From the NCBI RefSeq assembly GCF_003952025.1, contig NZ_QXGI01000003.1:62001-126000 (forward strand): a stretch of DNA of 64,000 nucleotides, given 5' to 3'. Position numbers and translations under genes: made by a program. Positions 16,921 through 25,200 of this stretch are shown here, piece after piece; the stretch's first letter is position 1; each line of letters opens with the position of its first letter. The stretch is from Bifidobacterium castoris (GTDB lineage Bacteria > Actinomycetota > Actinomycetes > Actinomycetales > Bifidobacteriaceae). Under the pieces are notes generated by a model. That model searched no databases. It worked only from the letters and a program-made list of their open reading frames with translations, and was not told where the DNA came from.

Positions 16921-18519
16921 ATGACCACGCCAGAAGTGAACCCGGGGGCGGGTCCCCAGAACGATTGCGCTCCGTCAGATTCCATGCAGACGGATGCCGC
17001 GCAGCCTACGCAGATGCAGGAGCAGACGATGCCGATGCCGGCAACGTCGGAAACGGATTCGATGCAGACGATGCCGACCCAGACGATGCCGCAGGCTCCT
17101 TCACAGCAGTTCCCGCAGTCCGCCGATGTGGTGTATCAGGCGATGAAGAATGCGTTGCTGAAGAGTCAGGGTTTCATGCTCGTCATGGCGGACGATGTCA
17201 TCAAGACGGCGAATATCACTTCGCGTGACGATGGCGCTGCCTACATGGTGCAGGTCATGGAGAGCCCGTTGGGTGGATCCGTAGTCCAGCTCATTCCGCA
17301 GGGGCGAGCGAGTGCCAACATACAGATGGAATCCATGGTCTTCTTCGGGGAGCTGAACCGCGAACTGATGATGCAGCAGATGAATGCCGTGTCTCAGCAG
17401 AATCCGGCGCCGCAGCAGAACGCAGGCGAGCAGCAGACTTGGGCTCCTCGGAATATGGACAACGGCGCCGCGGCTCATGCGCCGAGGAAGCCGGCTGCAT
17501 GGGTGCTGTATGTCGCTATCGGCGCGCTTGCGTTGGCGGTTGCAGCGCTTATCTTGCTTATTGTGCTCACGCCGAAGATTGGCGTGTGGCTCGTATGGGT
17601 GGTGGGCCTGGTGTCGCTGGCGTTCTCGGGGTTCTCTCTCTATGCGGCATTTGCGCTCAACAAAAACACGACGTCTCGGATCCTTGCGGCGGTTGCAGCG
17701 GTTGTATCCGTGCTGGCGCTTGTTCTAGGTTTCGTCAATGCCCCGAAAGCTGAGACCGGTCAACCGTCTAAGTCTTCGTCGTCAATAGGTAGCACTGGGA
17801 CGTCATCGGATTCCTCGGATAGCAAGGTAGATGCAAATTCGGAGAATAAGTCGTCAGAGACGCAGACTCCTGATGCGAATGAAACGCAGAGCCAATCTAG
17901 TGTGGCGAACGGTCTTGAAGAGATCACGGCAGGGATTGAAAAAGATTTCCAGTCGAGTTCGGAGGCCATTAATGCCAAGATGACGGAAATGCAAGGGAAG
18001 CTTGGCGAAACCATCGATTCGTATAAGGCAAACAAGTCGGCGTTGACGGATTGGTATGCCTTTGTGTCTACTGAGACGGACGCGTTGTATGCCAAGGTCA
18101 GTGATAGCGCTGTGAAGTATATGCAGACGCTGTCGCAGAAAGCTACTGCGGATAAATATCTTGATGCAGATGCTCTGCTTGATGATTTCTATAAATCCGT
18201 GTATGAAGATGCATTCGAGGATTACTATGATGATATTTACGATACTGCTTATGAAGATGTATATGATAAATATTATGATGGTATTCTTGATGATAGGCCA
18301 GAAAATATGGAATACTCGGAATGGTCGGATCTTCGTAGCGAAGCGTACAAAGAATGGTCTAATTCCAAGTCTGATTTCTATTCTAATTGGTCGGATATGA
18401 AATCGGCCGTTTACACACTGTATTCGGATGTGAACTCGGAGATCTGGGACGATGAGTTTGACTTCACGAAGGCGATTGAACGCTTCCAGAAGAAGACGGC
18501 CCAGTTCAAGGCGCAGTGA
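16921..18519 (+). CDS. Three-helix membrane protein with Asp/Tyr-rich, low-GC tail
   Basis: 532 residues from ATG 16921, after AAGGAGGGAAG. Parts in order: a Gln/Met/Pro-rich disordered head (1-65); a compact domain (about 68-160, SADVVYQAMKNALLKSQGF...GGSVVQLIPQG); a linker; three transmembrane helices (about 195-275); a Ser-rich linker; and a long helical tail. Residues about 415-460 are packed with Asp, Glu and Tyr (YEDAFEDYYDDIYDTAYEDV), followed by Trp-spaced repeats (EWSDLRSEAYKEWSNSKSDF). DNA for the tail (about 18160-18420) is markedly AT-rich against the rest of the gene, a sign of separate origin. No known family. Genes downstream encode lipid- or membrane-associated domains. Confidence 0.75.
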   Translation: MTTPEVNPGAGPQNDCAPSDSMQTDAAQPTQMQEQTMPMPATSETDSMQTMPTQTMPQAPSQQFPQSADVVYQAMKNALLKSQGFMLVMADDVIKTANITSRDDGAAYMVQVMESPLGGSVVQLIPQGRASANIQMESMVFFGELNRELMMQQMNAVSQQNPAPQQNAGEQQTWAPRNMDNGAAAHAPRKPAAWVLYVAIGALALAVAALILLIVLTPKIGVWLVWVVGLVSLAFSGFSLYAAFALNKNTTSRILAAVAAVVSVLALVLGFVNAPKAETGQPSKSSSSIGSTGTSSDSSDSKVDANSENKSSETQTPDANETQSQSSVANGLEEITAGIEKDFQSSSEAINAKMTEMQGKLGETIDSYKANKSALTDWYAFVSTETDALYAKVSDSAVKYMQTLSQKATADKYLDADALLDDFYKSVYEDAFEDYYDDIYDTAYEDVYDKYYDGILDDRPENMEYSEWSDLRSEAYKEWSNSKSDFYSNWSDMKSAVYTLYSDVNSEIWDDEFDFTKAIERFQKKTAQFKAQ

Positions 18520-18610
18520 CAATGTGAACATTGACCAGATAGAGGTGGGAGCGCGTCATAAGAGGCCGTTCCCACCTATTCCTTATCTGTTGGATTGAGG
18601 CGAGGATGCT

Positions 18611-19192
18611 ATGGAGAAGTTCAAGCTCGAATATGGCGAAACGATCATTAACGATTCCGGACTGAGTTGGTCGGATCGGATTTCGGGACTATCTGAATCA
18701 GGGCGAGTTTACATCACGACGAAGCGTCTGGTGTTCACCTATGCGAAGCTTCATGTGTTTCGTGCCAATGAGGAGTATTCGTATTCATATCCGTTGTCCT
18801 CGGTGGATCGTGTCGAAGTGACGCAGCTGCCCAAAAACAGTCGAGATGACAGTTGGTATAAGTGCAAGGTGTATTTGAAGAAGGGAGTTATTGAATTCCG
18901 GGATCATAATTATGACGATTTCGCTCCGTTCGTCAATGCGCTTAACGCCGAAATCACCGGTAATGATACCCCTTTGGTGGGGCCGAAGCAGACGCTGGTT
19001 TCAGATGTGGCAAATGCGTTGAGTAGCGTTACCGGCCAGTTCAGTGCCGCCTTCAGTAAGAAATCCACCATACAGGCAAAGCCGGCTGCGGAGAAGGTCA
19101 GCATACCATGTCCGGGATGCGGTGCGACGCTCAATGGTTGGCATGGTAAGACAGTCATCTGTGAATACTGTGGCGGCACGCGTCACCTCTGA
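18611..19192 (+). CDS. GRAM/PH-like domain protein with C-terminal zinc ribbon
   Basis: 193 residues from ATG 18611. The first 120 residues look like a GRAM/PH-type beta domain: GRVYITTKRLVFTY, then YPLSSVDRVEV and KGVIEFRDHNYDDF, the pattern of lipid- or membrane-binding domains. Near the C-terminus, CPGCG and CEYCGG form a four-cysteine zinc ribbon. This pairing occurs in bacterial genes beside SPFH (YdjI-like) proteins, as seen here: the next gene, 34 bp on, is an SPFH protein. It probably tethers a complex at the membrane; that is inference. Confidence 0.75.
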   Translation: MEKFKLEYGETIINDSGLSWSDRISGLSESGRVYITTKRLVFTYAKLHVFRANEEYSYSYPLSSVDRVEVTQLPKNSRDDSWYKCKVYLKKGVIEFRDHNYDDFAPFVNALNAEITGNDTPLVGPKQTLVSDVANALSSVTGQFSAAFSKKSTIQAKPAAEKVSIPCPGCGATLNGWHGKTVICEYCGGTRHL

Positions 19193-19226
19193 ACCATCCA
19201 CGGGAACTTCAGGAAAGTAGGTAGCT

Positions 19227-20453
19227 ATGGCGTTAATCAGGGCATTCACCGGGGCGTTGGGCGGCACCTTCGCCGACCAGTGGCTCGACATCATCACCGT
19301 GGAGCGCTTCGACGAGCATGCGGCGTTGATGCCGGGCATCTATCAGGAGACGAATCGGGGACGTGGCTCGAACACGCGGCATTCGGACGCGGTGATCTCC
19401 AACGGTTCGCGTATCTACGTGCCGGAGAACACGGCCGCGTTCATCTTCGACCAGTCGGGCATCGAGAACATCATCACCGAAGCCGGCGGCTACGAATACC
19501 GCACCGGCGGCACCGACAGCGTGTTCGCCGGCGACGGCATCGGCAAATCGATCTTCGGGCAGATCGGCGAACGCTTCAAATACGGCGGCGAGCCGGTGGC
19601 GAACAAACGCGTCGCCTTCGTCAACCTTCGGGAAATCCGCGGCCTCAAATTCGGCACCCCCGCGCCGCTGATGTACCACGACAGGTTCTACGACACCGAT
19701 CTGGACATCCGCGCGCGTGGCATGATGTCGCTGCGCATCACGAATCCGACCGCGTTCATTCGGCAGTTCGTGCCGCCGAATGTCGACTACATCAGCTTCG
19801 ACGACCCGAAGACGAAATCGCAGCTGCTCAGTGAGTTCATGCAGTCGTTCTCGGTCGCGTTGAACTCGCTGTCCAACGAACACCGCATCTCCGAACTGCC
19901 GAGCCAAGCGAACGCCATCGCGCAGGCGATCTGCGCCGATGCGGGCAACGCCGGTACGTGGGAGTCGCGTTTCGGTATCCATCTGGCGGGCATCGGCATC
20001 GAAAGCATCGAATTCACGCCGGAGTCGCGCGAACTCGTCAAGCAATATGCGGCGAACCGCATGAATGTGACGGCGTATGAGAACGTCTCGCAGCAGGCGT
20101 CGAACATCGCGGCGCAGCAGAAGATCGCGCAGGGCGTGCAGGAGAACGGGTTCGGCGACATGGGCGGCATGATGCTCGGCGTCGGCTTCGCGCAGGGCGT
20201 CAACCCGATGACCGGGGCGATGCCCGGGCAGCAGATGGGACAGCCCGTCAATTCGATGAACGCCGCGGTGACGCCGTCGACCGCGCAGTCCGACGCGGCG
20301 GCGCAGAACGGTCCTGCGTCGTCGTCCGCGCAGCATTCGATGTCGCTGTCCGAGCAGATGGAAGCGCTGAAGAACCTCAAGGAGCTGCTGGACGCCGGCA
20401 TCCTCACGCAGGAGGAGTTCAACCTCAAGAAGAAGCAGATCCTGGGACTGTAA
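19227..20453 (+). CDS. SPFH-domain (YdjI/virion-core-like) protein with SHOCT tail
   Basis: 408 residues from ATG 19227. The N-terminal 300 residues are of the YdjI 'virion core' branch of SPFH/band-7 proteins: FADQWLDIITVERFDEHAAL, GSRIYVPENTAAFIFDQSG, PLMYHDRFYDTDLDIRARG, and a helical ending with GIHLAGIGIESIEF. A Met/Gly/Gln-rich linker follows. The last 30 residues (MEALKNLKELLDAGILTQEEF...KKKQILGL) are a SHOCT domain, an oligomerisation module. SPFH proteins scaffold membrane microdomains; YdjI of Bacillus subtilis works with a PspA paralogue in the envelope. No PspA gene is seen here, so partners may be the neighbouring membrane proteins. Confidence 0.88.
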   Translation: MALIRAFTGALGGTFADQWLDIITVERFDEHAALMPGIYQETNRGRGSNTRHSDAVISNGSRIYVPENTAAFIFDQSGIENIITEAGGYEYRTGGTDSVFAGDGIGKSIFGQIGERFKYGGEPVANKRVAFVNLREIRGLKFGTPAPLMYHDRFYDTDLDIRARGMMSLRITNPTAFIRQFVPPNVDYISFDDPKTKSQLLSEFMQSFSVALNSLSNEHRISELPSQANAIAQAICADAGNAGTWESRFGIHLAGIGIESIEFTPESRELVKQYAANRMNVTAYENVSQQASNIAAQQKIAQGVQENGFGDMGGMMLGVGFAQGVNPMTGAMPGQQMGQPVNSMNAAVTPSTAQSDAAAQNGPASSSAQHSMSLSEQMEALKNLKELLDAGILTQEEFNLKKKQILGL

Positions 20454-20500
20454 GTCTGTTTCGCCATGGGAATTGGAAATCAAATCAAAGGAAGGGGGAC

Positions 20501-21022
20501 ATGATGTCCAATCAGACCACTGCCAGGAATCTGACGATTCCGAAGATCATCGCAATCGTGGGCAACGCGCTCATGCTGCTGTGCATCTTCCTGCCGTACG
20601 CCTCGGCAACGAAGGATTCGCCGTACCGGCAATACGCCGATGAGATAATTGACGGCGTGCGCGCCGGCGAATTGGCCGATCCGTCGCTGTTCAAGTTCGT
20701 GACGCTCTACAACAAGCTCAAGGATAACGTCGCCGGTGGTTCGGAAGTCGCTACGATCATCATGGTGCTCGTCATTGCCGTCGCCGTCGCGGCGATCCTC
20801 GCGCTGATCTTCGCATGCGTCTCGAAGGGCATTCCGTCGTTGGTGTTCAGCGTCATCGGATTCATGCTGTTCCTCGTGCTGAACTGGGACTTCAGCGAAC
20901 GCGGCGTCATCTCCTCGGACAATTACGGCTGGGGCTTCGGCTACTATCTGTTCTTCCTCGCCGCGATCGTCGCCGTTATCGGCGCGATCTGGATGATTGC
21001 CGCCAAGCGGCGAGCCAAGTGA
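20501..21022 (+). CDS. Four-helix hypothetical membrane protein
   Basis: 173 residues from ATG 20501 (a second ATG follows directly), with GAAGGGGGG upstream. Four hydrophobic helices are visible at about residues 14-32, 83-105, 108-127 and 144-166, with a charged outside loop between the first two. The short basic C-terminus (KRRAK) would lie in the cytoplasm. No family is recognised. It ends the plus-strand module with the SPFH gene, 47 bp upstream. Confidence 0.7.
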   Translation: MMSNQTTARNLTIPKIIAIVGNALMLLCIFLPYASATKDSPYRQYADEIIDGVRAGELADPSLFKFVTLYNKLKDNVAGGSEVATIIMVLVIAVAVAAILALIFACVSKGIPSLVFSVIGFMLFLVLNWDFSERGVISSDNYGWGFGYYLFFLAAIVAVIGAIWMIAAKRRAK

Positions 21023-21122
21023 TTCGACGGCGGATTCCGAAACGCGGGGATGCGCATCCGGTTGGGTGCGCGTTCCCGCGTTTCGCTGTGAAGGCGAGGG
21101 GAGAAGCGGTTCGGCCACAGCA

Positions 21123-21170
21123 CATGGCCGGTGCGGACTGGTGCTTGGTCATGAATTCGGCGGCATCGAT
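21123..21170 (-). pseudogene. C-terminal remnant of a second pyridoxamine-oxidase-like gene
   Basis: On the minus strand 16 codons read IDAAEFMTKHQSAPAM, closely matching IDSTDFTAKHHPAPAM at the end of the broken gene at 21630-22168. A stop lies directly upstream in frame. It looks like the leftover of a duplicate or of a deletion. Confidence 0.45.
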
Positions 21171-21203
21171 TCATATCGCCTGCGGAGCCAGCCAAGGTCG
21201 GAC

Positions 21204-21241
21204 GCATATCTCGGTAGTTCATATGGGGAAACGAGATATGC
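21204..21241. repeat. Hairpin element A (10-bp arms, 18-base loop)
   Basis: GCATATCTCG and CGAGATATGC enclose an 18-base loop starting GTAGTTC. The outline and several bases are shared with element B at 21358-21399. Confidence 0.6.
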
Positions 21242-21357
21242 GCCACAGGGCAGGAGGCTGTCTCGGCTTGGATCATCGTATGCGCGCATATTGTCTCAGA
21301 TCCGCATGTAACCGCTCATTCTGGCCCATGCGCATTCCCCGCTGGATGCTACCGTGG

Positions 21358-21399
21358 CCGCATAGCTCGGTCGTCCAGGTAAACAATCGAGCTATGCGG
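21358..21399. repeat. Hairpin element B (12-bp arms, 18-base loop)
   Basis: CCGCATAGCTCG and CGAGCTATGCGG enclose an 18-base loop starting GTCGTCC. Stem change T/G on one side is matched by A/C on the other relative to element A, so pairing is kept. Confidence 0.65.
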
Positions 21400-21461
21400 T
21401 TGGGTGGTTGCGGTTGGGGGTCGACCCATCGTTATGGAGCGATGGCGGATGGGTGTCGTGG

Positions 21462-21606
21462 CCCTATCTGCGATTTTGGGGTGGGGACTTCTGAAGACCG
21501 GGTGCGTAAACGTGCTGTTCTTATCGCATTTGTTCACATATGGTAGCTTTAGAGGCTGCTGGAGCCGGAGTCTTCGAGAATGACCACCCCAAAATCGCAG
21601 ATAGGG
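21462..21606. repeat. 145-bp element with perfect 23-bp terminal inverted repeats
   Basis: The arms 21462-21484 and 21584-21606 are exact complements (CCCTATCTGCGATTTTGGGG... and its reverse); similarity continues inward with mismatches for about 12 more bases. The core is 99 bp and has no gene. It looks like a miniature inverted-repeat element or a long RNA hairpin; no flanking target duplication is obvious. With the two hairpins upstream it fills the otherwise gene-free 21023-21629. Confidence 0.65.
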
Positions 21607-21629
21607 ACTTGACGGCGCGGAGAGGACGC

Positions 21630-22168
21630 TCATTCGCGGTGCATGGCTGGTGCCGGATGGTGTTTGGCCGTGAAATCGGTGGAATCGATCCGCCATACGG
21701 CCACCTTGTCCATCTGGCGCGGCAGCAGTCGCGCGTCGGGCATGGCGGCGCATTGCGCAAGCAGCAGCTCCAGTACGTCGATTTTCTCCCTGGTTTCCTC
21801 GACCAGGCTAGCCGTGCCGGTGCCGATGATCGATCGGAACGCCGTCGTCGTCGCGCATGGCGTGCGTCCGGTGTAGATCCGCGCGTCGCAATCCATTTCG
21901 AATGCGACCGGCAGCGCGTTTCCCGCCGCCCGGATCGCATCGACCTTGCGCCCCTCGAGCGCTGAATGCGCGAACAGCCGCAGCCGATGCGGCCGCTGTG
22001 CGAAATCGGCGACGTAGGCGAAGTTGACCGGTACGATCGTCAGGCCCTGCGCATCCTGATAGGCGATGCATCGTCGCAGGCACGCAGGATCTCCTCGATT
22101 TCCTCCGGTGACGTCACCTCGCGGTCGGCGCGCCGCATCGGACGGGGTTGCGCGATGGATGGGGCCAT
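21630..22168 (-). pseudogene. Pyridoxamine 5'-phosphate oxidase-like (Nim-type) protein, frameshifted
   Basis: Translation from ATG 22168 (AAGGAG 9 bases upstream) gives MRRADREV, TSPEEIEEILRACD and then loses the family match near 22070-22076. The next frame takes over with CIAYQDAQGLTIVPVNFAY, FAHSALEGRKVDAI, ALPVAFEMDCD and RSIIGTGTASLV, ending at 21630. One missing base explains it. The intact family has a flavin-binding split-barrel fold of about 150-180 residues and acts as flavin or nitroreductase-like enzymes. The first frame stops after about 40 residues, so the gene is probably inactive unless the frameshift is a sequencing error. Confidence 0.8.
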
Positions 22169-22213
22169 GGTGCTCTGCTCCTTAATATATGCGTGCTGGA
22201 TGGCCGGATATGG

Positions 22214-22251
22214 GAATCGGCCCCGCAGAACGGATTCTGCGGGGCCGATTC
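22214..22251 (-). terminator. Strong hairpin after purL
   Basis: GAATCGGCCCCGCAGAA (22214-22230) and its exact complement (22235-22251) with loop CGGA: a 17-bp stem about 30 bp past the purL stop on the minus strand. No U-tract follows. Confidence 0.65.
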
Positions 22252-22280
22252 ATGCGCCCGAGCGAGCGTCGACCGCCCGG

Positions 22281-25200
22281 TCAGGCGAAGTACTCGACGC
22301 CGGCTTCGAAGATCGGCTGGTAGGTGTTGCCCGGCACGTTGAGATACAGGCCGTTGCCGGAACGTTCCGAGTGCCCCATCTTGCCGAAGACGCGGCCGTC
22401 GGGGCTCGTGATGCCCTCCACGGCGAGCATCGAACCGTTCGGATTGACCGACAGGTCCATGCCGGGCACGCCGTCCTCGTCCACGTACTGCGTGGCGATC
22501 TGGCCGTTCGTGGCCAGCTGCGCGAGCATGTCGTAGGAGGCGACGAAGCGGCCTTCGCCGTGTGAGATCGCGACGGTGTGCACGTCGCCGACCTCGGTCT
22601 TTGCGAGCCACGGCGAGAGGTTCGATGCGACGCGCGTGCGCACGAGGCGGCTCTGGTGGCGTCCGATCTCGTTGAACGTGAGCGTCGGGCATGTGTCGGT
22701 CATCGGCACAATGTCGCCGAACGGCACGAGGCCGAGCTTGATGAGCGCCTGGAAGCCGTTGCAGATGCCGAGCATCAGGCCGTCGCGGTTCTTGAGCAGG
22801 TCACGCACCGCCTCGGTGACTGCCGGCGCGCGGAAGAAGGCCGTGATGAACTTCGCCGAGCCGTCCGGCTCGTCGCCGCCCGAGAATCCGCCGGGGATCA
22901 TGACGATCTGGCTGCGGCCGATCTCGTCGACGAGCGCCTGCGCGGAGTCGGAGACCGCCTGCGGCGTGAGGTTGTTGACGATGAGCGTCGTCACCTCGGC
23001 GCCCACGCGTTCGAAGGCCGCCGCCGTGTCGTATTCGCAGTTGTTGCCGGGGAACACCGGGATGACGACGCGCGGCTTGGCGATCTTCGGTCCCGCATAG
23101 CGCACGCGGCGTTCCGTCTCGAAGGAGATGGTCTCGACCTGCTCGGGTTCGCCGTCGGCCGGCGTGCGGTACGGGAACACCGATTCGAGGCCGCGTTCCC
23201 ACGTCTCCTGCAGCTGCGCCATCGGCAGATCCTCGCCGGCCGCATGGAAGACGTAGTCGTCGGTGGTCTCGCCGATCAGCCCGACCTCGACGAGGTTCGA
23301 CGTCGCCGGGAGCTTCGCATCGTCGGCCAGTTCGACGATGAACGATCCGTACGCCGGCGCGAACAGGTCGTCGACGGCGATCGAGTCGTCGAGCCTGACG
23401 CCGATCCGGTTGCCGAGCGCCATGCGGAACAGCGACTCCGCGGTGCCGCCGTATCCCGGCGTGGCCACGGCGAGCGCATCGCGGAAGTCGACGAGCTCCT
23501 CGACGACGTGGAACGCCTCGAGCAGCGCGTCCTTGTCCGGCGTGAGGCCGTCGGCGAGGTAGCGCGGCGCGATGCGCACGACGCGGTGCCCGGCCTGCTT
23601 GAACTCCGGGCTCGTCGCGCGGTTCATGTTGCCGACGGCGACGGCGAAGGAGATCAGCGTCGGCGGCACGTCGAGGTCCTCGAAGGATCCGGACATCGAA
23701 TCCTTGCCGCCGATCGCGCCGACGCCGAGGTCGACCTGCGCCATCAGCGCGCCGAGCACGGCCGCGAGCGGCTTGCCCCAGCGTTCCGGCTCGTCGCGCA
23801 GCTTCTCGAAGTACTCCTGGAAGCTCAGGTACGCCTTCTCGTGCTCGAAGCCGGCGGCCACGAGCTTGGCGAGCGATTCGACGACGGACAGGTAGGCGCC
23901 GGTGAACTGGTTCTTCTCCATGATGTACGGGTTGAAGCCCCACGCCATCGCCGACGCGGTCGTCGTCTCGCCGAACACCGGCAGCTTCGCGACCATCGCC
24001 ATCGGCGCGGTCAGCTGCGTGCGGCCGCCGAAGGGCATCAGCACGGTGCCGGCGCCGATCGTCGAGTCGAAGCGCTCGGACAGGCCCTTGTTCGAGGCGA
24101 CGTTGACGTCGGAGAGCAGTATGTCCATGCGCTCGGCGAGCGTGCCCTCGTTGAACGGCGTGACGTACGCGTTCTGCGCGGTAACATGAGCGTCCTGATG
24201 CTTGTCGGCGCCGTTGGACGCGAGGAACTCGCGCGACAGGTCGACGATCGTGTCGCCGTTCCAACGCATGACCATGCGCGGCTCCTCGGTGACGGTCGCG
24301 ATGACCGACGCCTCGAGGTTCTCCTCGGCGGCGTACCTGAGGAACTCGTCGACGTCCTCGGCGGCCACGTCGACGGCCATGCGCTCCTGCGATTCGGAGA
24401 TCGCGAGCTCGGTGCCGTCAAGACCCTCATACTTCTTCGGCACCTGGTTGAGGTCGACGTCGAGGCCGTCGGCGATCTCTCCGACCGCAACCGAGACGCC
24501 GCCGGCGCCGAAGTCGTTGCAGCGCTTGATCAGACGGCATGCGTCGCCGCGGCGGAACAGGCGCTGCAGCTTGCGCTCGACCGGCGCGTTGCCCTTCTGC
24601 ACCTCGGCGCCGTCGAGTTCGAGCGATTCGACGTTGTGCGCCTTCGACGACCCCGTCGCGCCGCCGATGCCGTCGCGGCCGGTGCGGCCGCCGAGCAGGA
24701 TGATGCGGTCTCCCGGCGCCGGCGTCTCGCGGCGCACATGGTCGGCGGGCGTCGCCGCGACGACGGCGCCGACCTCCATGCGCTTGGCGACGTAGCCCGG
24801 ATGGTAGATCTCGTCGACCTGACCGGTCGCCAATCCGATCTGGTTGCCGTAGGAGGAGTAGCCGTGCGCGGCCGTCGTGACGAGCTTGCGCTGCGGCAGC
24901 TTGCCTTCGAGCGTCTCGTCGATCGGCACGCGCGGATCGGCAGCGCCGGTCACGCGCATCGCCTGGTAGACGTAGGAGCGTCCCGACAGCGGGTCGCGGA
25001 TGCATCCGCCGATGCAGGTCGCCGCGCCGCCGAAGGGTTCGATCTCGGTCGGATGGTTGTGAGTCTCGTTCTTGAACAGGAACAGCCAGTCCTCGTCCTC
25101 GCCGTCGACGTCCACCTTCACCTTGACGGTGCAGGCGTTGATCTCCTCGGATTCGTCGAGGTTCGTCAGGATGCCGTTCGCCTTGAGCCACTTCGCGCCG

